Assembly: GCF_001280065.1 (NCBI RefSeq) | Contig: NZ_LGEA01000092.1 | Span: 62,001-126,000 of the forward strand | Origin: Streptomyces sp. NRRL B-1140 | Lineage (GTDB): Bacteria > Actinomycetota > Actinomycetes > Streptomycetales > Streptomycetaceae | DNA length: 64,000 bases | Reading direction: 5' to 3' | Shown here: piece by piece, positions 55,757 through 63,427 of the stretch | Position numbering within the stretch: position 1 is the first letter of the stretch | Layout: every line of letters begins with the position of its first letter | Translations under genes and position numbers: made by a program | The notes under the pieces: model-generated | The model's database searches: none | What the model was told of the DNA's origin: nothing | Seen by the model: the letters and a program-made list of their open reading frames with translations, nothing else

Positions 55757-55860
55757 CGGCCTCCGGAGCCGTGTGCTCAGGTTCGAATCCTGCCGGGGGC
55801 ACCTTGCATGAGGTGCCCAAAGACCCCGCCATCAGCGCTTTCGCTGGGACGGGGTCTTCG
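55757..55860. repeat. attR: 104-bp repeat copy with 3' half of tRNA-Arg
   Basis: Matches 40799-40902 with a single G-to-T change at 55777. It holds the tRNA from the anticodon stem to the acceptor end plus the terminator hairpin, but no 5' half, so it is not a functional tRNA gene. It marks the right end of the element. Confidence 0.95.
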
Positions 55861-56062
55861 TGTGTGTGCAGGCGTATGCCACCCGGAGCGGCCGTATGTC
55901 GGGGGCTGCGGCTGAGGCGTGGACGGGATCTTGGAGCATCGCTGCAGGTGAGCGGCGCTTACAGTGGACGGACAGCTGATGCTCATCGCAGCGGTGCGTC
56001 TCGCGATCCAGTTCGCCGGCCGCGATGCCGTCACATGACAGTCGACTGTTTAGATCAGCTGC

Positions 56063-56808
56063 ATGACTGACTGGTCCCGGCTCCGCCACGCCTACGGCAC
56101 GGCGGAAGACGTCCCCGGCCTGCTCGATGGAGCGAGTGCGGACCCGCAGAGCTCCGACTGGGACGAACTGTGGTCCAGGCTGTGCCATCAGGGCACCGTC
56201 TACTCGGCGAGCTACGCAGCCTTGCCCGCTCTGACCCGGATGGCGCGGTAATGGTCGACCACGGACCGTCAGACGCCACTGTGTCTGGGCCGGCTCGATC
56301 ATGGCCGGTATGGACCGACCCCATGACGCGATAGATCCCCGGGTGGCCTACGCCTCGGAGATATCAGAGCTGATCCGACTGACCGAGGAAGCCTCCAGGA
56401 CTCCGCACTCCCTGACGCCCCGGCTACGTACATCGATGTGCTGGCCACGCTGTCGAGCCTTCAGGGGGTGGAGGTCTGGGGCGAGCAGCTCGACGGATTG
56501 AACGACGGGGAGTACGAGGTTTCCTGTCCAAAGTGCATTTCGGAGAACTTCATACTCCTAGGGAGAACGGCTTCTTTTCCACCACGGACAGCATGCACAT
56601 GAAGCAGTCGAGCTCAAGAAAGGTACCGCTGCAGCTCCGGTCCCCCGAAACCTTGGACGCACTGTCCCGCACCCTTCGCTCGCGCGCACTCGCGGACGGC
56701 CACCCGGACATCGCCCACAAGTTGACCTACGTCTTCGGCCACGCACAGTGCGCCGAGTGCGACGCAGTCTTCAACGTGGTGGAAGCCATCACCACTCGAT
56801 GGGGCTGA
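56063..56808 (+). pseudogene. Frameshifted relic of a HEAT-like/zinc-ribbon protein gene
   Basis: Pieces of one gene lie in at least three frames: 56063-56251 (MTDWSRLRHAYGTAEDVPGL ... SYAALPALTRMAR), 56331-56400 (RVAYASEISELIRLTEEAS), 56431-56580 (VLATLSSLQGVEVWGEQLDG and SCPKCISENFILLG) and 56572-56808 (NGFFSTTDSMHMK ... LTYVFGHAQCAECDAVF). The order is that of a single protein with CxxC pairs. Several frameshifts and at least one deletion have broken it. It starts 200 bases outside attR. Confidence 0.75.
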
Positions 56809-56861
56809 TGAGATCGCACCCGTCCCCCAACGGACAGTCGCAGATACGTGACGAGGTCCAC

Positions 56862-59342
56862 TCAGGACCAGGGGGGTGTTGGCGTGCCGTCCGGATCCAG
56901 CCCATGGGGCCATCGGTCTCTGAGATACCCGCTTAGAAAATCCCCGTCTTCACCCGCGTCGGTGGCGTGCCGGTACAGGGATTCGGCGTCATCGTGGTCC
57001 CCGGCTTCTTCCCGCATCCGTCCCAATTCGACCAAGGGGCTGGCGTAGCCCGCGTCGGCGGCCCGCAGGGCGAGGGCTCGCGCGTCGCCGAGTTCGCCGG
57101 ACTCCCGCCGTAGCCGCGCCAGTTCAGCCAGGGCATACGCCTTACCGGCACTGGCGGCGTGCCAGTAGAGGGCTTCGGCAGTGACGTGGTCCTTGGCCTT
57201 TTCCCGCATCCGCGCCAGCCTGAGCAGAGGCCTGGCGTAGCCCGCGTCGGCGGCCCGCAGCGCTAGGGCCCTTGCGCTGTCATAGTCCCCGGACTCGCTC
57301 TGTATCGACACCAGATCGACCAAGATCTCATCCTCGCCTGCTGCGGCAGCCTCCCAGGCATAGGGCTCGGCTCTGTCAAGATCACCGGATTTCGCAAGCA
57401 GCCTCAGGAGGCTCGATACGATGGCACGCTCGGACGCATTCCGGGTAAAAGCTTCGCGTTCGTTCTGAATGCCATATTCCTCGCGAAGGGCCTGGGCGCT
57501 TGCGTAGTCCCCGGACATCTCCCGCATGGTTGCCAGATGGGCAAGGGCATAGGGGTCGCCAGCTTCGGTGGCTTGCCGGGCCAGTGTCTCGGCGCCGTCG
57601 TGGTCCCCAACCTTCTGTCGCATCAAAGCCAGGCTGGTCAAGCCACGGACGTCACCACTGGCGAAGGCCTGCCGGTATAACGCTTCGGCGCTGTCATCGT
57701 CTGCGGACAGCTCCCTTGACCACCCGAATTCGATCAGGGCACGAGCGTCGCCGATCCTGCCGGCCTGTAGAGCCAGCGCCTCGGCAGCGTTGTGATCACC
57801 GGAGTTCTCGCGTGTCCAAGCCAGGCTGATGAGTGCGTCTTTGCTGCCGGCGTCGGCAGCCCGATGGTAGAGATGATGGGCCCACTGCAAGCGATGTCGG
57901 GATTGGGCTGCATCAGCAATTCTGCAGAGAGCATCGGGGTCGGTGAGGTGGGTGTACGCAGCGTGCCAGAAAGAGGCTGGCGGGCACTGAGCCTGGCGGG
58001 TGTTGCGGCCGTGCTGTTCGAGATAATCGGCGAGTCGAAACATCGTCACCGCTTCCGGGACACGGACAGTGGATTGCCTCGGGCCAGCGGGAGGCCCAGG
58101 AGGCTGATGCTTCGGACGGTCGCCGGTGCGCCGCAGTGGCGCCTGCTTGCCATGCACAAGACGAGTGAGGTCAGCAAACACCGATTGCACCCAGTCCTCG
58201 GTGAGCTCATCAAAGTCCTGATCGCTGAGGTAGTCGACAGCTGCGTCAATGAGGAAAGCTTGCGGAAGATGCACTTTCGCCCCGAGGCGGCGTGCGTCCA
58301 TCGCTGCATTCAGCACGGCCTTGGCCGCCGCGGTGGCGTTCGCGTAGCGGTGCAGCAATTCGGGGGCGCCGGCGAGGTCCTGCGTGACCCGCCCATCCGT
58401 GGCTCGGGTGAGGGCTTCGGCCAGCAGCCTGTCGCCGTCTTTGGCGAGGACGGCTGCCATGCTCAGCGCTTCGTGGTCGAAGGCTTCCGGGACGGTTAGG
58501 GTCCGCCCGGCGAGCAGTTCCCGGGTTCGGCTGTATGGATCTTCCTTGCCAGATGTTGGCGGGGTTGCGTACTCGTCGGCGAAGTTGGGCCAGAGGGTAC
58601 CCAGAACCAATACTGGTCCGCGTCCGGGCTGGGTGAGCAGGACATGGATGGCGGCCGCGACTCGCTCACCCATGCGAGGGTGGCCGAGGTAGTGCTGTGC
58701 CTCGTTGAGCCATACCACTGTGTGGGGCATTACGTGTTCGAGACCGTCGAGTATGGCCTCGGCTCGTGTCGGGTCAAAGGGGTGCCACAACCGCCATCTC
58801 TCCTTCGCGAGTGGTTGGACGGCTTCCCAGCAAGACCTGGTTTTCCCGGTCGAGGACGACCCGACCAGGACCACCATCCGGCTTTGGCCCTGAGCGGCAT
58901 CCTGCACTATGTCTGCCAGGACGCGGTCATGGGCTCGCAACACGTAGCCAGGCATTACTCGCTCCCGCATGCCACCCATCGCGTGTCCACGGAAGGCGGG
59001 GCCAGCGGGGTGGACCTCCAAGTCGTGAGGGTTCCACTCGCTGATCATCTTGCCCGGCCCCTGACCCTGTCCACGGACTGGGGCGCTGTCTCCGGCAGCG
59101 GTCCGCCGCAGGGCCAGCAGTTCCTTGTCCGGAAGGCGCAGTACGCGGGCCAAGGCTGCGACCGTCTCGGCCGAGGGTGGGATAGGAGCATCCGCTTGAA
59201 AGGCCAGTTGCACCGTCGTGCGGCTCAATCCTGCCTGGACAGCGAGCTGGGTCTTGGTCAGCCGTACGCGGGCCAGCCCGTCGGCCAGTCTCTTGCGTAG
59301 CGCGATGAGCGCCGCGGCACGGTCCATCTGCTCGTCCTGCAC
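56862..59342 (-). CDS. HTH-STAND-type ATPase with TPR/Sel1-like repeats
   Basis: An 826-residue protein with three parts. Residues 20-75 form an XRE-type helix-turn-helix (TKTQLAVQAGLSRTTVQLAF). A P-loop GSSSTGKTRS (161-168) and VVWLNEAQHYL form a STAND-like NTPase. From about residue 510 to the end are nine or so helical repeats of ~36 residues (units such as GDHDGAETLARQATEAGDP and GDYDSARALALRAADAGYA). This is the plan of NLR-like signalling ATPases in Streptomyces, some of which act in phage defence; function here is unproven. ATG 59327 is an alternative start. Confidence 0.78.
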   Translation of the reverse strand: MQDEQMDRAAALIALRKRLADGLARVRLTKTQLAVQAGLSRTTVQLAFQADAPIPPSAETVAALARVLRLPDKELLALRRTAAGDSAPVRGQGQGPGKMISEWNPHDLEVHPAGPAFRGHAMGGMRERVMPGYVLRAHDRVLADIVQDAAQGQSRMVVLVGSSSTGKTRSCWEAVQPLAKERWRLWHPFDPTRAEAILDGLEHVMPHTVVWLNEAQHYLGHPRMGERVAAAIHVLLTQPGRGPVLVLGTLWPNFADEYATPPTSGKEDPYSRTRELLAGRTLTVPEAFDHEALSMAAVLAKDGDRLLAEALTRATDGRVTQDLAGAPELLHRYANATAAAKAVLNAAMDARRLGAKVHLPQAFLIDAAVDYLSDQDFDELTEDWVQSVFADLTRLVHGKQAPLRRTGDRPKHQPPGPPAGPRQSTVRVPEAVTMFRLADYLEQHGRNTRQAQCPPASFWHAAYTHLTDPDALCRIADAAQSRHRLQWAHHLYHRAADAGSKDALISLAWTRENSGDHNAAEALALQAGRIGDARALIEFGWSRELSADDDSAEALYRQAFASGDVRGLTSLALMRQKVGDHDGAETLARQATEAGDPYALAHLATMREMSGDYASAQALREEYGIQNEREAFTRNASERAIVSSLLRLLAKSGDLDRAEPYAWEAAAAGEDEILVDLVSIQSESGDYDSARALALRAADAGYARPLLRLARMREKAKDHVTAEALYWHAASAGKAYALAELARLRRESGELGDARALALRAADAGYASPLVELGRMREEAGDHDDAESLYRHATDAGEDGDFLSGYLRDRWPHGLDPDGTPTPPWS

Positions 59343-59463
59343 CTAACCAACCCCCGAGTTGGTGTGTTCGCCGGTGTTCATCATCGTCCGATCACACCCT
59401 GGCGAACCTCTCTTCCGCGACCTTCGAGCACGTCAGCACCTCACCGACTGCAAGGAGTTTGTG

Positions 59464-59673
59464 GTGCCCGCTCTCACCGTTGTCCTGTTCACCGCTGCAC
59501 TGGTGATTGTCCTCGCGCTGCTGGCCGCTGCCGGGACGGGCAAACTCGCCCGCTTGGACGGTGCCACGTATCCGGCTGCTCTCATGCGAGCTGCCGCTGC
59601 GTTCACTGCGGTTCTCACTCTCGCGACTGCTCTGACAGGCGCTCTCGTCGGAGTCTTTTCCTGCGCTGATTAA
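59464..59673 (+). CDS. Small two-helix membrane protein (69 aa)
   Basis: A 69-residue protein with helices PALTVVLFTAALVIVLALLA and AFTAVLTLATALTGALVGVF, and a Cys at the end. The GTG start at 59464 has AAGGAG 6 bases upstream. Family unknown. It is divergent from the STAND gene. Confidence 0.6.
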   Translation: MPALTVVLFTAALVIVLALLAAAGTGKLARLDGATYPAALMRAAAAFTAVLTLATALTGALVGVFSCAD

Positions 59674-59679
59674 CGAGGG

Positions 59680-59712
59680 GCCGGAGCAATCGTCGGTGTT
59701 CGACGTTCCGGC
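59680..59712. terminator. Branched hairpin between convergent genes
   Basis: Outer stem GCCGGA/TCCGGC (59680-59685, 59707-59712) and inner stem CGTCG/CGACG (59691-59695, 59701-59705), just after the stop of the 69-residue gene. Confidence 0.5.
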
Positions 59713-59796
59713 TGACTCACACGCCTGGCACCTTGGCTCACGTGCGCGACAGACGAATTCGTTGACTGCCGGCCTCTGTTGTGCGTTCGGCAGCCC

Positions 59797-60210
59797 TCAG
59801 GCCTCGTTCTGTCTCATTGCGCACAACGCCCAGACGATGAATCCCGACACCGCGATCATCACGATCGACCAGACCGGGTAGTACGGCAGGGAGAGGAAGT
59901 TGGCGATGATGACCAGGGCGGCGATGCACACGCCGGCCACGCGGGCCCAGGTCGCCGCCACGAAGAGGCCGAAGCTGACGGTGAAGGCGAGCACGCCCAG
60001 GGCCAGGTGGATCCAGCCCCAGGCGGTCAGGTCGAGCGCGAAGGCGTAGTTCCGGGTCGTGGCGAAGACGTCGTCGTCTGCGATCTCCGCGATGCCGCGC
60101 AGGATGTCGACGACGCCGCCCAGTATGAGCATGACGGCCGCGAACACGGTCACGCCGGTGGCCCATTCGCGCAGGGACGTGCCGGAGCTTCCCGAGTGCG
60201 TGGCCGTCAT
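59797..60210 (-). CDS. Four-helix membrane protein (DUF7144-like)
   Basis: A 137-residue integral membrane protein with four helices (WATGVTVFAAVMLILGGVVD ... AVSGFIVWALCAM). It matches a common actinobacterial family of unknown role, which I recall as DUF7144. It follows the SHOCT gene by 4 bases and shares its operon. Confidence 0.75.
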   Translation of the reverse strand: MTATHSGSSGTSLREWATGVTVFAAVMLILGGVVDILRGIAEIADDDVFATTRNYAFALDLTAWGWIHLALGVLAFTVSFGLFVAATWARVAGVCIAALVIIANFLSLPYYPVWSIVMIAVSGFIVWALCAMRQNEA

Positions 60211-60214
60211 GCCG

Positions 60215-60670
60215 CTACCTCGGGACAGGGCCGCCGGGTGAGGGGTGGCCGCCCGCCAGGACCAGTTCCTTCGCCCTGCGGAACTCCTCGTCCGTGATGT
60301 CGCCGCGGGCGCGGATCTCGGACAGCCGGGCGAGCTCGTCGACGCTGCCGGACCGGGTGCCGTCGCCCTTCGCGGTCTCCCGGACGTAGCTCTCGAACGC
60401 CTCCTGCTGGGCGCGTGCCTGGGCGGCTTCGCGGCGGCCCATGTTCTTGCCGCGGGCGATCACGTAGATGAACACCCCGAGGAACGGCAGGACGCAGACG
60501 AACACCAGCCAGCCTGCCTTGGCCCAGCCGCCCATGGAGTCGTCGCGGAAGATGTCGACGACGATCCGGAAGAGCAGGACGAACCACATGATCCACAGGA
60601 AGACCCAGAACACCGTCCAGAAGGCGCTCAGCAGCGGAAAGTCGTAGGCCAGGTACGTCTGTGCGGTCAT
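60215..60670 (-). CDS. PLDc_N/SHOCT-domain membrane protein
   Basis: A 151-residue protein. Two N-terminal helices (FWTVFWVFLWIMWFVLLFRI and AGWLVFVCVLPFLGVFIYVI) of the PLDc_N type are followed by a charged linker and a C-terminal SHOCT motif (LARLSEIRARGDITDEEFRRAKELVL, cited by GDITDEEFRRAKELVL). Such proteins are frequent in the cell-envelope stress setting. ATG 60670 is chosen as the beginning of the first helix region. It is divergent from the Asp23 gene. Confidence 0.85.
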   Translation of the reverse strand: MTAQTYLAYDFPLLSAFWTVFWVFLWIMWFVLLFRIVVDIFRDDSMGGWAKAGWLVFVCVLPFLGVFIYVIARGKNMGRREAAQARAQQEAFESYVRETAKGDGTRSGSVDELARLSEIRARGDITDEEFRRAKELVLAGGHPSPGGPVPR

Positions 60671-60885
60671 GTCCGTCCTCCATCCCGGGTGCGGCCGGCA
60701 CGGGTGGCCCCGGCCGGTGACGCGTGCCGTTCTCAGCGTGCCCACGGCAAGACGGGACGGGCTTCACCCGGGGAGGGTGAGGTTCGGATGAGTCCGATTC
60801 CCCACTTTCGCCCCATACGCACCATTGTTCTACGGTGGAGAGAACGACGCTGCTCACCCCCTCACCGATCATCGAGGTGACGGTC

Positions 60886-61359
60886 ATGACGGAGACCACT
60901 CAGCGCAGTAGCACAGCGGGCAGGCAGGACGGGGCGACATCGCAGGGCGGCAGGGGTGCTCCCGGCACCCGCGGGAGCACCGCCATCGCGGACACGGTCG
61001 TCGCGAAGATCGCGGGCATGGCGGCCCGGGAGATCCCCGAGGTGCACAACCTCGGCGGAGGCATGACCAGGGCCTTCGGGGCGGTACGCCAGCGGGTGCC
61101 GGGCGGGGGCAGCGGAGTCACCCAGGGGGTGAAGGTCGAGGTGGGCGAGCGCCAGGCCGCCGTCGATCTCGATGTGGTCGTCGAATACGGCGCCGCCATC
61201 GCCGACACCGCCGCGGACGTCCGGACCAACGTCGTCAACGCGGTGGAGCGGATGACCGGCCTGGAGGTCGTGGAGGTCAACATCGCCGTCGACGACGTCC
61301 ATCTGCCGGACGAGGAGGAGGACGAGTCCGAGCAGCAGGGAGGCAGGCGGGTTGCCTGA
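60886..61359 (+). CDS. Asp23/Gls24 family envelope-stress protein
   Basis: A 157-residue protein with the Asp23 core (STAIADTVVAKIAGMAAREIPEVHNL, cited by VVAKIAGMAAREIPEV, and TNVVNAVERMTGLEVVEVNIAVDDVH). Disordered Gln/Ser/Gly-rich N-terminus and acidic C-terminus flank it. These proteins form membrane-associated assemblies under alkaline or envelope stress. ATG 60886 is chosen over 60835 as the frame upstream is not conserved-looking. Confidence 0.85.
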   Translation: MTETTQRSSTAGRQDGATSQGGRGAPGTRGSTAIADTVVAKIAGMAAREIPEVHNLGGGMTRAFGAVRQRVPGGGSGVTQGVKVEVGERQAAVDLDVVVEYGAAIADTAADVRTNVVNAVERMTGLEVVEVNIAVDDVHLPDEEEDESEQQGGRRVA

Positions 61360-61376
61360 CCGCCCGGTTCACCGCC

Positions 61377-62234
61377 TCAGTAGATCTCCGGGACCGCCCC
61401 CGGACCGATCGGCACACGGGCGTGCTCCCCGTGGCCGCAGTGGACGATACGGTCGCCGAGGCCGATGGCGTCGGCCTCGGCGACGAACGCGGACAGCGGC
61501 GAGCGCATCACCGTGTAGTCCCCGTAGTGCACGGGCAGCACGAGCCGGGGGTCGAGGCGACGGGCGAGTTCGGCGCCCTGCGCGCCGTCCATCGTGACCA
61601 CGAAGCCGCCGGGAAGGCGGGTGCCTCCCAGGTGGAGGACGGCGAGGTCGGCGGCGGGGAAGCGGTCGGCGATCTCCTGAAGGCCGTCGTACACGAGCGT
61701 GTCGCCCGAGATGTAGAGCCGCATGCGGACCGGTCCCCCGGCGGGGCCGAACTCCAGCATGCTTCCCATGACCGGTGGCAGCAGTCCGCGCAGCATCGCG
61801 TTGCCGGCGTGACGGCCGGGCAGGGCGGTGACCGTGACCTGGACGCCGTCGCGCTGGAGGGTGAGCGCCTTCCAGGTGTGCAGCCCCGCCGTGCGGTGGA
61901 AGCCGTGCACGACCCTGAGGCGGCGGGCGGCGTGCGGTGTCGTCAGGATCGGCACGGTGTGGTCCAGGTGCCGGCGGGCCCGGCGGTCCCAGTGGTCGCC
62001 GTGCAGGTGCGACAGCACGACCGCGTCGAGGTGGGGCAGTTCGTGCACGTCGAGAGCCGGTTCCGTCAGGCGGCGGCTCAGCAGGCCGTAGCCGAGGTAG
62101 GCGTACTGCCCGCGGTGCAGGAAGTTCGGGTCGGTGAGCAGGGTCAGCGGGCCGTACGTCAGGAGCACCGTCGCGTTGCCGACGAAGTGGATGTCGAGCG
62201 CCTCGGCGGTGTGGTGATCCGGTGACTGCGGCAT
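61377..62234 (-). CDS. Metallo-beta-lactamase-fold hydrolase
   Basis: A 285-residue MBL-fold protein of the UlaG/RomA-like type. The metal motif is LSHLHGDHWD, with further ligands in ISGDTLVYDG and LPVHYGDY. The N-terminal HFVGNATVLLTYG block is the usual opening strand pair. The ATG 62234 has GGAGGA 4 bases upstream. Substrate unknown; possible N-acyl-phosphatidylethanolamine-lipase-like or lactonase activity. Convergent with the Asp23 gene and downstream of ku. Confidence 0.87.
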   Translation of the reverse strand: MPQSPDHHTAEALDIHFVGNATVLLTYGPLTLLTDPNFLHRGQYAYLGYGLLSRRLTEPALDVHELPHLDAVVLSHLHGDHWDRRARRHLDHTVPILTTPHAARRLRVVHGFHRTAGLHTWKALTLQRDGVQVTVTALPGRHAGNAMLRGLLPPVMGSMLEFGPAGGPVRMRLYISGDTLVYDGLQEIADRFPAADLAVLHLGGTRLPGGFVVTMDGAQGAELARRLDPRLVLPVHYGDYTVMRSPLSAFVAEADAIGLGDRIVHCGHGEHARVPIGPGAVPEIY

Positions 62235-62259
62235 GCTTCCTCCGGTCTCTCCCCAGTAC

Positions 62260-62316
62260 GGTCTCCCATCCGGTCTCCCATCCGGTCTCCCATCCGGTCT
62301 CCCATCCGGTCTCCCA
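62260..62316. repeat. 12-bp tandem repeat, 4.7 copies
   Basis: Four exact copies of GGTCTCCCATCC and a fifth partial copy, end to end, in the gap between ku and the MBL-fold gene. Confidence 0.95.
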
Positions 62317-62329
62317 GTGCAGTCCCCCG

Positions 62330-63364
62330 TCAGGCCGTGCGCTTGCGGGACGTCGACTTCTTCGCCGTCGTCTTCTTCGCGGTGCTCTTCGACGCCGCCT
62401 TCTTCGTCGTCCCCTGCCCCTGGCCCTGGGTCGACTTGGCCGTCGACTTCTTCGCCGCCGCCGTCGTCTTCTTCGCCGCCGTCTTCTTCGCGGTGGACGT
62501 CGACTTCTTGCCGCCGGTCTGCTTGGGGGCCGCGCGGGCCGTCTTGCGCTGCGGGAGCGACTTCACCTCGGCGTGCTCCGTCTCCTCGCCGCGGGATTCG
62601 CGGGCCGCGCGCACGCTGCTCTCCAGGGCCGCCATGAGGTCCAGGACCTTGCCACCGGTGGCCGGTTCCGGGGCCTGGGGCGGGGCCTCGCCGGCGGCCT
62701 TCGCGGCGATGACCTCCTCCACGGCCTCCCGGTACTCGTCGTGCAGGCCCTCCAGGTCGACCTCGCCCAGGGTGTCCATCAGCGCGTCCGCCAGGTCCAG
62801 TTCCTGGTCGCGGACGGTGACGTGGGAGTCGGGGGCCAGGCCCTCGGGCGCTCGGACCTCGTCCGGCCACAGCAGGCCGTGCATGGCGATGGCCTCGCCG
62901 ACGACCCTGAGCATGCCCAGGCGCTCCCGTCCCCGCAGGGCGAACTTCGTGATGGCCACCTTGTTGCTGCGCTTCAGCGCCTCGCGCAGCAGGGTGTACG
63001 GCTTCGCGGCCGGCGCGCCGCCGGCCTGGAGGTAGTACGCGGCGTCCATCTGCAGCGGGTCGATCCGGTCGGCGGGGACGAAGGCGACGATCTCGATCGT
63101 CTTGGCCGTCGGGATCGGCAGGCTCGACAGGTCCTCCTCGGTGATCGGGATGATCGTGCCGTCCGCGTCCTCGTAGCCCTTGCCGATCTCGCCCTGGGTG
63201 ACCTCGCGGTCCTCCAGTTCGCAGAATTTGCGGTACCGGATGCGGCCGCCGTCCTCGGTGTGGATCTGGCGGAAGGAGATCGAGTGGCTCTCGGTGGCGT
63301 TCACCAGCTTGATCGGAATGCTGACCAGGCCGAACGAGATGGCGCCGTTCCAGATGGATCTCAC
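62330..63364 (-). CDS. ku: Ku DNA end-binding protein
   Basis: A 344-residue homodimeric Ku of the bacterial NHEJ pathway, which rings DNA ends and recruits LigD. The N-terminus RSIWNGAISFGLVSIPIKLV is diagnostic. The GTG 63364 is chosen for this reason; the open frame to 63385 adds only seven residues. The C-terminal ~60 residues are Lys/Ala/Thr repeats (AAKKTTAAAKKST), a histone-H1-like tail thought to bind DNA. It is divergent from ligD, with 63 bases between them. Confidence 0.96.
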   Translation of the reverse strand: MRSIWNGAISFGLVSIPIKLVNATESHSISFRQIHTEDGGRIRYRKFCELEDREVTQGEIGKGYEDADGTIIPITEEDLSSLPIPTAKTIEIVAFVPADRIDPLQMDAAYYLQAGGAPAAKPYTLLREALKRSNKVAITKFALRGRERLGMLRVVGEAIAMHGLLWPDEVRAPEGLAPDSHVTVRDQELDLADALMDTLGEVDLEGLHDEYREAVEEVIAAKAAGEAPPQAPEPATGGKVLDLMAALESSVRAARESRGEETEHAEVKSLPQRKTARAAPKQTGGKKSTSTAKKTAAKKTTAAAKKSTAKSTQGQGQGTTKKAASKSTAKKTTAKKSTSRKRTA

Positions 63365-63427
63365 GTGCAGCACCCTTCCGGTCACGCTCGGGAGTGTTCG
63401 TCATGGTTTGCGTGGGATTCTTATCGT

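Larger units (their letters stand above)
40799..55860. mobile_element. Integrated AICE (actinomycete integrative and conjugative element), ~15 kb
   Basis: The element is bounded by 104-bp near-identical direct repeats in tRNA-Arg(CCG), offset 14,958 bases. The order int-xis-rep-small membrane proteins-transfer protein-spdB-FtsK-like tra-unknown-GntR regulator-NUDIX is the pSAM2/SLP1-type backbone: site-specific integration, rolling-circle-like replication and transfer of double-stranded DNA by a single translocase. All backbone genes look intact, so the element may be active. From 50.4 kb the base composition falls (29 of 60 G+C at 50881-50940 against 46 of 60 at 45541-45600), and this end carries the cargo genes. 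Confidence 0.93.

Noticed and set aside
55757..55802. Second tRNA-Arg gene
   Set aside because: Only the part from the anticodon stem to the 3' end is present; the acceptor 5' strand and D arm are missing, so it is the attR remnant.
62260..62316. Tandem repeat considered as CRISPR or iteron origin
   Set aside because: The units are directly adjacent without spacers, are only 12 bp, and lie in chromosomal core away from any replication gene.
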